64,000 nucleotides of DNA from UBA11986 sp963734955 (GTDB taxonomy: Bacteria > Bacteroidota > Ignavibacteria > UBA10030 > UBA6906): contig CAVTJO010000012.1 of the NCBI GenBank assembly GCA_963734955.1, forward strand, positions 62,001 through 126,000, written 5' to 3'. Both the position numbers and the translations under genes were made by a program. Shown one piece after another: positions 8,986 to 18,014 of the stretch; position 1 is the stretch's first letter, and each line of letters begins with the position of its first letter. The notes under the pieces were generated by a model, which ran no database searches, was not told the origin of the DNA, and saw nothing but the letters and a program-made list of their open reading frames with translations.

Positions 8986-9690
8986 TTAGAGCTTTCGGAG
9001 GAGCACGAAAATCGGCATGAGTACGGCACCGACGACGAACCCGCCCGCATGTGCCCACCATGCAACACCTCCGGCGTCCGCACCCGTCGAGAGCGAGCCG
9101 CTGATGAACTGCATGACGAACCAGAACCCCAGGAAGAAGAAGGCTGAGATCTCCACAATGGGAAAGAAGACAAAGAGAGGTATGAGTGTCGTGATCTTTG
9201 CTTTTGGATAGAGAAGGAAATACGCTCCAAGCACACCGGCAATCGCTCCGCTGGCTCCGATGATCGGGACAGGAGATTGCTGATGGAAGTACACTTCCGT
9301 AAGTGTAGCACCGACGCCACACAAGAGATAGAAGAAGAAGTAGCCCACATGCCCAAGCCGATCCTCAACATTGTCACCGAAGATGTAGAGATACAACATG
9401 TTGCCGATCAGATGCATCCATCCTCCGTGCAAAAACAGAGACGCGACAAGCGGCACAAGCGCGTGCAAACCTGCATGAGCCAGTTGGCGGAGAATCAATC
9501 CCGGCGAAGTGTCGTACGGGAATACAAGAGCGGCAATCTTGGAAGGAACGACGGCGAAGCGCTGAATAAACAATTCGAGGTGCTGTCCGAGTGAAACCTC
9601 ATACAAAAACGTGATGCCGCAGAGGGCAATAATGATGTAGTTTACAAACGGGATTGTTTTTGACTTCGTGGTATCTCTGAGAGGAATCAT
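8986..9690 (-). CDS. rhomboid family intramembrane serine protease
   Basis: 234 residues when started at the ATG at 9690 (MIPLRDTTKSK). A TTG 60 bp further upstream would add a non-conserved leader. The family signature is complete: the HGGWMHLIGNMLYL segment after TM2, the catalytic Ser147 in GASGAIAG and His214 in WWAHAGG, about six membrane helices in total. It cleaves transmembrane segments within the inner membrane; the substrate is unknown. Its gene follows hisC divergently with a 137-bp promoter gap, and precedes the secreted protease gene on the same strand by 86 bp. Confidence 0.93.
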   Translation of the reverse strand: MIPLRDTTKSKTIPFVNYIIIALCGITFLYEVSLGQHLELFIQRFAVVPSKIAALVFPYDTSPGLILRQLAHAGLHALVPLVASLFLHGGWMHLIGNMLYLYIFGDNVEDRLGHVGYFFFYLLCGVGATLTEVYFHQQSPVPIIGASGAIAGVLGAYFLLYPKAKITTLIPLFVFFPIVEISAFFFLGFWFVMQFISGSLSTGADAGGVAWWAHAGGFVVGAVLMPIFVLLRKL

Positions 9691-9827
9691 GAACGGATTG
9701 CAGTTGGTTCGGTGTTTGGGAAGCCAATGTACCAACATCCCTTCTGTCAATCAAGCAAGGCCATCGCGTTGCAATTCGGGCATGTGTTCCGTATCTTCTG
9801 TTCACACAGTTCGAGCGAAAGAGCTCA

Positions 9828-10925
9828 ATGCCACTCGTTCCACCATACATCGAATCCCTGGAGCCCTACAAAGCAGGCAAGCCCATTGCCGAGTTGCAGC
9901 GCGAGCTCGGCATCACGGACATTATCAAACTTGCATCAAACGAGAATCCCCTTGGCCCATCACCGAAAGCCGTCGAAGGAATGAAGAACCACTTCGATGA
10001 GTTGAACCTTTATCCAAACGGTGGACTCGATCTCCGGGAGGTGCTTGCCGAACGGTTTCATCTCAAGGTGGGCAACGTCATTGCAGGAAGCGGTTCGGAG
10101 GGCATCATGTCAAATATCATCCGGGCGTTCCTCTGCGATGACGACGAAGTGTTGACGTCCGAGGGAACGTTCGTGGGGTTATATGTCCTTGCCCGTTCCC
10201 GCGGCGTGAAGCTCGTGCTCGTTCCGCAAACCGACTATCACTTCGATCTCGACGCAATTGCCCGGGCAATCAACACACATACAAAGATCATCTACCTTGC
10301 CAACCCGAACAATCCCACAGGAACAATCTTCACAAAAGCAGAGTTCGATCGCTTCATGAAGCATGTCCCTGGCCACGTGCTCATCATCCTCGATGAAGCC
10401 TACTTTGAATACGCACAGGGCAATCCTGAGTATCCCGATTCGATGCAGTACCGGTACGACAACGTCATCACGCTGCGAACGTTTTCGAAGGTCTACGGTC
10501 TTGCCGGCATCCGCATCGGGTACGGCTTCGCGCACGATGTGCTGATTACCAATCTTCTGAAGGTGAAGCTCCCTTTTGAACCCAGCACACTCGCACAGGT
10601 TGCAGGAATCGCCGCACTGAGTGACCATGATTTCCTTTCTCGCTCGTTGAACGTGAATACCAGAGGCAAATCCTACCTTCTCCCCGCTCTCCGAGACCTG
10701 GGACTTACGGTACTCCCGGCAGAGGCAAACTTCGTCATGGTGCCGCTTGCAAGTGAATCCGCAGTGCAGCATGTGTATGGTGAGCTCCTCAAACTTGGAG
10801 TAATCATCAGACCATTACGCGCATTCGGCCTGCCTCACTGTATCCGCATAACGATTGGGACTCAGAACGAAAACGAGCGGCTTGCCGACTCGATGAAGAA
10901 GGCTCTTGCAGAGATGAAAGACTGA
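9828..10925 (+). CDS. hisC: histidinol-phosphate / aromatic aminotransferase (HisC family)
   Basis: 365 residues, a fold-type I PLP aminotransferase. SNENPLGPSPKA near the N-terminus, NPNNPTGT, the DEAYFEYA Asp-x-Ala-Tyr element and TLRTFSKVYGLAGIRIGYG containing the PLP lysine are all present, and Arg in HCIRITIG contacts the substrate carboxylate. The sequence is full length for HisC. No other histidine gene is nearby; instead the tyrosine-catabolic dioxygenases follow on the same strand. HisC-family enzymes often also transaminate aromatic amino acids, so supply of 4-hydroxyphenylpyruvate is a reasonable inference. The specificity cannot be told from sequence alone. Confidence 0.88.
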   Translation: MPLVPPYIESLEPYKAGKPIAELQRELGITDIIKLASNENPLGPSPKAVEGMKNHFDELNLYPNGGLDLREVLAERFHLKVGNVIAGSGSEGIMSNIIRAFLCDDDEVLTSEGTFVGLYVLARSRGVKLVLVPQTDYHFDLDAIARAINTHTKIIYLANPNNPTGTIFTKAEFDRFMKHVPGHVLIILDEAYFEYAQGNPEYPDSMQYRYDNVITLRTFSKVYGLAGIRIGYGFAHDVLITNLLKVKLPFEPSTLAQVAGIAALSDHDFLSRSLNVNTRGKSYLLPALRDLGLTVLPAEANFVMVPLASESAVQHVYGELLKLGVIIRPLRAFGLPHCIRITIGTQNENERLADSMKKALAEMKD

Positions 10926-10955
10926 TTGTTTCACCAGTCATCAGAAAGAGGAATA

Positions 10956-11567
10956 ATGATGATCCTCAAGCGAATAGTTCTTACCTCCCTTCTTGCCCTT
11001 TGCGCGTTCTCATGCAACGTTGTGAAGGAGATTCAGCAGGCAGTTACAAACCTTTCACGCTGCACATTCAAGCTGGCGAATGTCAGTGATTTCTCACTTT
11101 CAGGGGTTTCGCTCACCGGGAAATCAGGATTTACCATTGTGGAAGGCGCAACCCTGGCGGCTGCATTTGCACGAGGTGAATTGCCGGCATCGTTCACAGT
11201 CAATGTCGCCGCAATAAACCCGAACGATGGAACCGGTGGGTCAACGAAATCGACAGCCACATTGAGCAGTTTTGCCTGGACACTCCTGATCGACAATACT
11301 ACAACCATCAACGGCGACATCGCGTCTGCCATCACCATCCCTGGAACCGGACAGTCAACAATAATTCCCTTGCGAATGAGTCTGGATCTTGCCAAATTCT
11401 TCAAGGACAAGGGGTACAACAGCGTGATCAACCTGGCTCTTGCGCTCGGTGGTGCAAACAGCTCTCCCAGCCGGTTGGTACTGCGGGCAAGGCCGACGAT
11501 AAGCACAGACTTCGGCCCGATTTCGTATCCCCGAGAGATTGACATCGTCGACAAGGAATTCCGCTGA
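10956..11567 (+). CDS. LEA14/WHy-like lipoprotein
   Basis: About 203 residues from the ATG at 10956, preceded by AAAGAGGAAT as a ribosome binding site; a TTG at 10926 is a less likely start. A short signal peptide ends at LLALCAFSC, a lipobox. The mature protein reads CTFKLANVSDFSLSGVSLTG, then a beta-rich body, resembling LEA type 2 / WHy domain lipoproteins that act as periplasmic or membrane-associated beta-sandwiches. No catalytic residues are evident. It lies 30 bp after hisC and 50 bp before the dioxygenase gene, so it probably belongs to the same transcript, though a role in tyrosine breakdown is not indicated by its sequence. Confidence 0.65.
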   Translation: MMILKRIVLTSLLALCAFSCNVVKEIQQAVTNLSRCTFKLANVSDFSLSGVSLTGKSGFTIVEGATLAAAFARGELPASFTVNVAAINPNDGTGGSTKSTATLSSFAWTLLIDNTTTINGDIASAITIPGTGQSTIIPLRMSLDLAKFFKDKGYNSVINLALALGGANSSPSRLVLRARPTISTDFGPISYPREIDIVDKEFR

Positions 11568-11617
11568 TCTTTGGAATACGAGTTTGAGTCCGGGAATAAT
11601 TACAAGGAGCGCCACCC

Positions 11618-12748
11618 ATGCCAGATGTGAAGACCGCGCCAACAATCGACCAGCAGGTTGATTTCCTCCCGATCAACGGGACCGACCATGTCGAGTTCTA
11701 TGTGGGGAATGCCAAACAATGCGCACACTACTATCGCTCGGCATTCGGATTCAAACTTGTCGCCTACTGCGGCCCCGAAACAGGTGTGCGGGACCGTGCC
11801 TCATACGTCCTCCAGCAGGACAAGATTCGCCTCGTCCTGACAACTCCCATGCAACCTGATCATCCCATTGCCGAGCACATTAAGCTTCACGGCGACGGCG
11901 TCCATGATATTGCCTTGTGGGTGGATGAAGCCGGCACAGCGTACCGTGAGACGACACGGCGCGGCGCCAAAGGCGTCATGGAACCTACAACCATCAGGGA
12001 CCAATTCGGTGAGGTCCGGAAATCTGCAATCGCCATCTACGGGGACACCATTCATACATTTGTGGAGAGAAGAAATTATCGGGGTGCGTTCATGCCCGGC
12101 TACAGACCGGTCGAGGGCCCGGATGTAGTCTCGCGTCCGGTCGGGCTGCAGTACATCGACCACATGGTCGGAAACGTGGGATGGGGACAGATGAACGTGT
12201 GGGTGAAATTCTATGAAGACGTGATGGGCTTCAAGATGTTCAAACATTTCGATGACAATGACATTAGCACTGAGTACTCCGCCCTCATGTCAAAGGTAAT
12301 GTCGAACGGCAATGAGCGCATCAAATTCCCTATCAACGAGCCGGCGAAAGGAAAACGAAAATCCCAGATCGAAGAGTATCTCGATTTCTACCATGGCCCC
12401 GGAGTGCAGCATATTGCAATGGCAACCGACAATATCATCGAGACTGTCGGCAAGATGAAGGACCAGGGAGTTGAATTCCTTCGGGTACCAAATACCTACT
12501 ATGAAGATCTCTCGGCTCGTGTCGGCAAGATTGATGAGCCGATCGAGGAGCTGGCAAAGCACGGAATCCTGGTCGACAGGGATGATGAAGGATACATGTT
12601 GCAGCTCTTTACGAAGCCGGTGGAAGATCGGCCAACACTATTCTACGAGGTCATCCAGCGCAAAGGAAGTCGCAGCTTTGGCAAGGGTAATTTCAAGGCA
12701 CTGTTTGAAGCCATTGAGCGGGAACAGGAATTAAGGGGAAACCTGTAG
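11618..12748 (+). CDS. hppD: 4-hydroxyphenylpyruvate dioxygenase
   Basis: 376 residues, the usual length. Two vicinal-oxygen-chelate domains are visible; the second provides the iron ligands His182 (YIDHMVGNV), His265 (GPGVQHIAMAT) and Glu344 (LFYEVIQRKG). The enzyme converts 4-hydroxyphenylpyruvate to homogentisate using O2 in the cytoplasm. The start ATG has an AAGGAG ribosome binding site. It is followed by homogentisate dioxygenase, the next step of the pathway, and preceded by a HisC-type aminotransferase that could make its substrate. The presence of an O2-dependent pathway indicates an at least facultatively aerobic host. Confidence 0.95.
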   Translation: MPDVKTAPTIDQQVDFLPINGTDHVEFYVGNAKQCAHYYRSAFGFKLVAYCGPETGVRDRASYVLQQDKIRLVLTTPMQPDHPIAEHIKLHGDGVHDIALWVDEAGTAYRETTRRGAKGVMEPTTIRDQFGEVRKSAIAIYGDTIHTFVERRNYRGAFMPGYRPVEGPDVVSRPVGLQYIDHMVGNVGWGQMNVWVKFYEDVMGFKMFKHFDDNDISTEYSALMSKVMSNGNERIKFPINEPAKGKRKSQIEEYLDFYHGPGVQHIAMATDNIIETVGKMKDQGVEFLRVPNTYYEDLSARVGKIDEPIEELAKHGILVDRDDEGYMLQLFTKPVEDRPTLFYEVIQRKGSRSFGKGNFKALFEAIEREQELRGNL

Positions 12749-12895
12749 CCATCCCCCTATGGCTAAACAAGCCCTGCTGAGGGAAACGCAGGAAGTTGAG
12801 TTGCCGTTTTCATTTCTCGCTCTTATATTAGGAGTGTTAGGTCTCATTGCGCATCTTCATGCCATCGGAATCGGATTCGAGATAGAAGGAGGCTC

Positions 12896-13996
12896 ATGTA
12901 TCCACTCAAAAAAGGCAAGACCGCAAGTCAGGCACATGTGGGGCTGCCCAATGGCACTTACGAGGAGGAACACGGTCGCAAGGGATTCTTTGGAAAGTCA
13001 GCTCATCTGTACCATACCCACCCTCCAACGGGGTGGATCCGCTTTGAAGGAAAGCTCCGACCTCACTGCCTCGATCTGAACAAGCTTGCCCCCTCCGATC
13101 AGACTGATCCCAAGGGTTCTCCGGTTGCTTTTCTCGGAAACGACGATGTGAAACTCTTTGTGTCCCGCCGGAGTGAGCCGATGCCTTTCTATTTCCGCAA
13201 CGCAGATGGCGATGAGTTGTATTTTGTGCATCGCGGCGAAGGGACAATTGAGTCGGACTTCGGCCCGCTGACATTTGAGAAGGGTGACTACATCAACATC
13301 CCAAGGGCCGTCACCTATCGAGTCGTCCCAAAGACCAAGGACAACTTCTTCCTGATCATCGAATCGAAGACGGAGTTCGAGCAGCCCGAGAAAGGACTCA
13401 TCGGGCAGCACGCATTGTATGATCCGGCCGTTATCGTCACGCCCGAGCCTCAACCGTATCTTGACGACAAGAGCGAATGGGAAGTGCGCATCAAGGTCGG
13501 AAACGAATTCTCCTCGCTCTGGTACCCATTCAACCCGCTTGACGTTGTCGGGTGGAAGGGTGACCTGACCACATGGAAGCTCAATATGCGCGACATTCGC
13601 CCGATCATGAGTCATCGAGCACATCTTCCCCCGAGCGCACACACAACATTTGCCACCCAGGGCGCCTACGTGTGCAGTTTTCTCCCGCGTCCCCTGGAAG
13701 AAGATCCTGAAGCACTCAAGGTCCCGTTCTTTCATCGCAATACCGACTACGATGAATTCATCTTTTATCATGACGGAAATTTCTTCAGTCGTGATAACAT
13801 CAAACCGGGAATGGTTACGCTGCATCCGCGCGGTATTCACCATGGCCCTCATCCCAAGGCCCTCAAGGCCCAGGGCACGAAAACTCACACCGACGAATAC
13901 GCTGTTATGCTGGACGGCCTCAATCCAATCCACCTCCTCCCGGCCGGAGAAGCTGTCGAGTGGAAAGAGTACTGGATGAGCTGGATGGAAAAATGA
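12896..13996 (+). CDS. hmgA: homogentisate 1,2-dioxygenase
   Basis: 366 residues, shorter than the roughly 430-residue proteobacterial and eukaryotic form but with the same cupin core. The C-terminal iron site is seen in FFHRNTDYDEFIFYHDGNFF (His280, Glu287) and HPRGIHHGPHP around 310-320. It opens the homogentisate ring to maleylacetoacetate with O2. A strong AGAAGGAGG ribosome binding site precedes the ATG. The 147 bp between it and the previous gene holds no gene I trust. Maleylacetoacetate isomerase and fumarylacetoacetase, the next steps, are not in this window. Confidence 0.92.
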   Translation: MYPLKKGKTASQAHVGLPNGTYEEEHGRKGFFGKSAHLYHTHPPTGWIRFEGKLRPHCLDLNKLAPSDQTDPKGSPVAFLGNDDVKLFVSRRSEPMPFYFRNADGDELYFVHRGEGTIESDFGPLTFEKGDYINIPRAVTYRVVPKTKDNFFLIIESKTEFEQPEKGLIGQHALYDPAVIVTPEPQPYLDDKSEWEVRIKVGNEFSSLWYPFNPLDVVGWKGDLTTWKLNMRDIRPIMSHRAHLPPSAHTTFATQGAYVCSFLPRPLEEDPEALKVPFFHRNTDYDEFIFYHDGNFFSRDNIKPGMVTLHPRGIHHGPHPKALKAQGTKTHTDEYAVMLDGLNPIHLLPAGEAVEWKEYWMSWMEK

Positions 13997-14151
13997 CGTG
14001 GCGTGATCTCCGTGCGCACTGTCTGGACTCCTGACGTCGTTTCACGACCCGCAACATGAATTCGTACTCCTGGTGATACGGCAGGTAGTGGGTTTGTATA
14101 CTCTCCATGAACTGATGGCCAAACATCCGCCTCCCTTCTTAGACGTGATCC

Positions 14152-15849
14152 ATGTCTGACCTTTCTGAAGCGCTGCTGGAAAAGATCGCCCGGGCACGGG
14201 TTGTAGACGGCATCCCACCGAATCAGCCGATGATGTCGTACAAGAATATTGGCGACCTCCTCGAGCAACAGGTGGACCGTTATGAGCAGAAAGCGTTCCT
14301 GATTTTTTACGACGGTGAAGGAGGAAGGAGGGAATACTCCTACCGGGAATTCTTCGAGGATGTCATTCGAACAGCAAACTATCTTCGCACTGCAGGAATC
14401 GTACGCGGAGACCGGATTGCCACGGTTTCCTTCAACCACTCCGATGTTGTGATCCAGTATTTTGCCGCATTTCTTCTCGGCGCTGTCGTTGTGCCGATCA
14501 ATGTTGGTGAGGATGACAAACGCATCACATACATACTCCAGAATTCAGATGCAAAGCTCGCGTTTGTCAGAGATCAGTTTCTGGATAGGCTCTGCCGGCT
14601 GCAGCACGAGCTTCCGCGCCTGAGGACAATTGTCCAGGTTGGGAAGAAGCGCTACCCGGATCTCCCCCACTTCCAGACGGAGCTCATAAAGCAGCCGCAA
14701 CGATTCATCCCCGCGCATCAGCCACAACTCGCGGACGAAGCACTCATCGTGTATACCTCGGGGACAACCGGCCTCCCGAAAGGTGTCGTGCTGCTGCAAT
14801 ATAACCTGCTCGTCGATGCGATGGCGATAGCCGAATGGCACCGCATCTCGGAGGACCAGCGAATGATGTGTGTGTTGCCCATCCATCATGTGAATGGCAC
14901 TGTTGTCACGCTGATGACACCGTTGTACGCAGGGAGCGGTGTTGTGCTCAACCAGAAATTCCAGAGCGAGACATTTTTCGAGCGCATCAGCATGGAAAAA
15001 GTCACGGTCGTCAGTGTCGTCCCGACGATCCTGCAGTTCCTTCTCCACGCAAAGCTCTCGATGGAAGCGTACAAGCTTCTGCACTTCCGACACATCATCT
15101 GTGGAGCCGGACCTTTGACGGTGGAGCTTGCGTTGAAATTCGAGCACGAATTCAAAATCCCCATCATCCATGGTTACGGACTTTCCGAAACGACATGCTA
15201 TTCCTGTTTTCTCCCGATCGATCTCGCTGCCGGGACACACAAGATGTGGCTGTCAAAACACGGGTTTCCTTCAATCGGAGTTCCGCTGCCTGTCAATGAA
15301 ATGACGATTCACGATGCACAGGGCAACGAGCTCGGGGAAGGAGAGCGGGGCGAAATTGTCATCCGTGGTCACAACGTGATGAAGTACTACTTCCACAATG
15401 CCGAGGCAAACGAACACACGTTTGCTCACGGGTGGTTCAGGAGCGGCGACGAGGGATTCTTCAAGTATGATGACGAAGCGAGGAAGTTCTTTTTTATCAC
15501 GGGGAGGATCAAAGAGCTGATCATCCGGGGCGGGGTCAATATTTCGCCGTTCGAGATTGATGAGGTGTTGATGAATATGCCGGGAGTGCAGGCAGGAATT
15601 GCGGTAGGATTTGAGAACGAATGGTACGGCGAAGAGGTGGGCGCTTACGTCAAAGTGAAAGAGGGAGTGCAATTGACCGGCGATGATGTGCTGGCGTATT
15701 GCCGGAAGTCCCTCCCATTCAACAAGTCGCCGAAGGTAGTCGTCTTCGGAAACGAAATGCCCGTCACATCAACGGGCAAGTACCAGCGCAACAGGTGCAA
15801 GGAGCTCTTTGCCCAATGGAAATCCGAACAATTTACTGAGAACAAGTGA
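14152..15849 (+). CDS. AMP-forming acyl-CoA synthetase / ligase
   Basis: 565 residues, class I adenylate-forming enzyme. The P-loop-like core is YTSGTTGLPKGV (about 200-211); then HGYGLSETT, RSGDEGFFKYDD, GRIKELIIRGGVNISPFEID and the C-terminal catalytic lysine in TSTGKYQRN. It activates a carboxylate as acyl-AMP and then as acyl-CoA. The substrate cannot be read from the sequence; neither a FadD-type tail nor a PaaK-type fold is indicated. It sits 155 bp after hmgA on the same strand, so a link to aromatic or ketogenic intermediates (such as acetoacetate) is possible but unproven. No good ribosome binding site is seen upstream of the ATG. Confidence 0.85.
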   Translation: MSDLSEALLEKIARARVVDGIPPNQPMMSYKNIGDLLEQQVDRYEQKAFLIFYDGEGGRREYSYREFFEDVIRTANYLRTAGIVRGDRIATVSFNHSDVVIQYFAAFLLGAVVVPINVGEDDKRITYILQNSDAKLAFVRDQFLDRLCRLQHELPRLRTIVQVGKKRYPDLPHFQTELIKQPQRFIPAHQPQLADEALIVYTSGTTGLPKGVVLLQYNLLVDAMAIAEWHRISEDQRMMCVLPIHHVNGTVVTLMTPLYAGSGVVLNQKFQSETFFERISMEKVTVVSVVPTILQFLLHAKLSMEAYKLLHFRHIICGAGPLTVELALKFEHEFKIPIIHGYGLSETTCYSCFLPIDLAAGTHKMWLSKHGFPSIGVPLPVNEMTIHDAQGNELGEGERGEIVIRGHNVMKYYFHNAEANEHTFAHGWFRSGDEGFFKYDDEARKFFFITGRIKELIIRGGVNISPFEIDEVLMNMPGVQAGIAVGFENEWYGEEVGAYVKVKEGVQLTGDDVLAYCRKSLPFNKSPKVVVFGNEMPVTSTGKYQRNRCKELFAQWKSEQFTENK

Positions 15850-15961
15850 GGAGATCATCAGGGCTTGGAGAACCGGCGTTGCAGATAGGCGTCATCGATC
15901 CCCCCAAGTGACACCGCTCAACTTCACCCAGTCTACCGGTCGCTGCCTTTCCCAATGGCCG

Positions 15962-16717
15962 TCAGAAAGTCCCCACGAATAATCCTGCGTTAAGCATGAA
16001 GCCTCTGCCACTCACATCGGTCGGCACACCCAGCAATTCGTAGTTATCGTCAACGGTCCAGGAGGGCGACAGCATCGACACATAACTCGCTCCAAGTCGA
16101 ACTCCAAACCAGCCGAGGATCGCATACTCGACATTCAGTGAAGGTACCAGGATGAAGTAGGAACCCGTCAATGTTCGTTTGAAGTTCATTCCCGGACTGC
16201 CGTTCTGAAAGATGTACTGCTCTCCGCTCCAGAGATTGATCCCGCCTTTATCCTGACGCAGAATCAAGTCGATCCCTCCGCCGCCAATCATCGTTCCCAA
16301 TGAAACATCGAGGCGTTCGACGACCGGCATGGTGTATTCGAGCGTCACACCGCCGAATCCGACATGCAACTCAGCATCACGACGAACTCCAAAAGGGTCG
16401 ACCGAGGTGCTTTTGATTGAGCCGCTCATTCCAAGTCCGCCTACACGAAGGTTCGGTATAAGCATGATGTATGCGGATCCCCCTCCTCCCCAAAGGTAAA
16501 TCCCGTTGTCCTTCAGTGCTGCACCACCGGCCGGTTGAAGAAAATCATTGATGGGCTTGACGTTCACGAACAGCCAGCCCGGCGTGAAGCCACCGAACGC
16601 ACCCACCTTTGCAGCCCGGGAACGTTTCGGCGGAATCGGAGGCTCCTCTTCCTGTTGTGCGAACACCCATGTTGCAGCGAATCCGGATAGAATGAGTATG
16701 AATAGGCAGCGTTTCAT
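15962..16717 (-). CDS. predicted outer-membrane beta-barrel protein
   Basis: 251 residues from ATG. A signal peptide ending WVFAQQ is followed by an acidic/proline linker (EEEPPIPPKRSR) and then a barrel-like sequence rich in Gly and aromatic residues, with strands such as GAFGGFTPGWLFV, AELHVGFGGVTLEY and GWFGVRLGASYVSML and a terminal phenylalanine (NAGLFVGTF), as in outer-membrane proteins recognised by BAM. No specific family is recognised. It is convergent with the ligase gene and lies 79 bp after the MoeB gene on the same strand. Confidence 0.6.
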   Translation of the reverse strand: MKRCLFILILSGFAATWVFAQQEEEPPIPPKRSRAAKVGAFGGFTPGWLFVNVKPINDFLQPAGGAALKDNGIYLWGGGGSAYIMLIPNLRVGGLGMSGSIKSTSVDPFGVRRDAELHVGFGGVTLEYTMPVVERLDVSLGTMIGGGGIDLILRQDKGGINLWSGEQYIFQNGSPGMNFKRTLTGSYFILVPSLNVEYAILGWFGVRLGASYVSMLSPSWTVDDNYELLGVPTDVSGRGFMLNAGLFVGTF

Positions 16718-16796
16718 CCAGGTCCTCCAGGAAAGTTTCGTTCAAGGCGCGAAGAAAGCTTGACAAATGTAGGGAAATCGATGCAGAGATTCAACT

Positions 16797-17945
16797 TCAG
16801 TATCGCGGCATGCTCGTATCTATCTGACGAGCCCACATGTCGATGCCACCAAGAAGATTCACCGCCTTCAGCACTCCCAAGCGCTTCAGCATGGTCACAG
16901 CCACCTGACTCCTGATTCCGTGATGACAATAGACGATCACTTCCTGATTCCGGTCCAGCTCCGAGGCACGACCCTCAAGTTCACGGAGCGGAATGAACAC
17001 TCCCCCAAGACTGCAAATGGCACGCTCAAACTGTTCACGCACATCGAGCAACTGAATGGATTCACCACTGTCGAGCCTCAGCTTAAGATCTTCGACAGTG
17101 ATATCTGCGACACCCGGAGCAATTGCAGCGGCGTGTGCACCCCCCGAACAGAATTCCTCATAGTCGATGAGCGAGGTAATGCTGGGGTTCTTTCCGCAGA
17201 CCGGACATGCGGGATCCTTCCTGACGAGAATCTCTCGGGACTGTGCAGCAAGTGCATCAATCATCAACAGCCTGCCGCTGAGGACCGCCCCCGCGCCGAG
17301 AATCAGTTTGATGATCTCGTTTGCCTGCAAGGCACCGACAATACCCGGCAACGCGCCAACGACGCCGGCCTGTGAACAATCCTGGGCTGATTCCGGTGAA
17401 GGAGGAAGCGGAAATATGCATCGATAGCAGGGCCCTCCGGGAAGGCCGAACACAGTGACCTGGCCCTCAAACCGGAATACACTTCCGTACACACAACTCT
17501 TCCGCGCAAGTACGCATGCATCATTGATCAGATACCGGGTCGGGAAATTGTCCGTACAATCGGCAACGATATCATATCCCTTGAGCACTTCGAAGATATT
17601 GGACGCGTCCAACCGGTGCTCGTATGCAACGACGTCGACATTCCGGTTAAGCGAGAGAAGACGTTTCTTCGCTGCATGAACCTTCGCTTTCCCTATATCA
17701 TCGGACCCGTACAGAACCTGTCGCTGGAGATTGGAAATCGAAACCGTATCATGGTCGGCAATCCCGATCAGTCCCACGCCGGCTGCAGCAAGATACAAAC
17801 CGACAGGAGATCCGAGTCCGCCTGCCCCCACAATCAATACACGACCCGCTCTCAGCTTCGCCTGACCCGCGGGACCTACTTCAGGAAGAACAAAGTGCCG
17901 GCTGTATCTCTCCTGTTCCTCCGTTGTGAATTCGTCGTGGTTCAT
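16797..17945 (-). CDS. moeB: ThiF/MoeB-type adenylyltransferase fused to rhodanese domain
   Basis: 382 residues. Residues 1-250 form an E1-like domain with the nucleotide motif VLIVGAGGLGSP, the Arg/Asp-bearing IADHDTVSISNLQRQ, DCTDNFPTRYLIND and zinc cysteines CYRC (173, 176) and CPVC (247, 250). Residues 280-382 are a rhodanese domain with the persulfide cysteine in VIVYCHHGIRSQ. It adenylates the C-terminal Gly of a small sulfur carrier (MoaD or ThiS type) and the rhodanese half can deliver sulfur, as in MOCS3/Uba4 and many bacterial homologues. No moaD, moaE or thiS gene is adjacent. Divergent from the DUF1207 gene. Confidence 0.88.
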   Translation of the reverse strand: MNHDEFTTEEQERYSRHFVLPEVGPAGQAKLRAGRVLIVGAGGLGSPVGLYLAAAGVGLIGIADHDTVSISNLQRQVLYGSDDIGKAKVHAAKKRLLSLNRNVDVVAYEHRLDASNIFEVLKGYDIVADCTDNFPTRYLINDACVLARKSCVYGSVFRFEGQVTVFGLPGGPCYRCIFPLPPSPESAQDCSQAGVVGALPGIVGALQANEIIKLILGAGAVLSGRLLMIDALAAQSREILVRKDPACPVCGKNPSITSLIDYEEFCSGGAHAAAIAPGVADITVEDLKLRLDSGESIQLLDVREQFERAICSLGGVFIPLRELEGRASELDRNQEVIVYCHHGIRSQVAVTMLKRLGVLKAVNLLGGIDMWARQIDTSMPRY

Positions 17946-18014
17946 CTTCTCTCGATGCTGTTGCTTGTGCTACCGCCCTTGCATATATTCATGTGAACTT
18001 GACAAGAACGCGCC

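Noticed and set aside
12759..13079. Hydrophobic short frame between the two dioxygenase genes
   Set aside because: Runs into the homogentisate dioxygenase gene in a wrong frame; the hydrophobic start has no clear ribosome binding site.
12998..13933. 311-codon minus-strand frame
   Set aside because: Antisense to homogentisate dioxygenase, low-complexity composition without any family resemblance.
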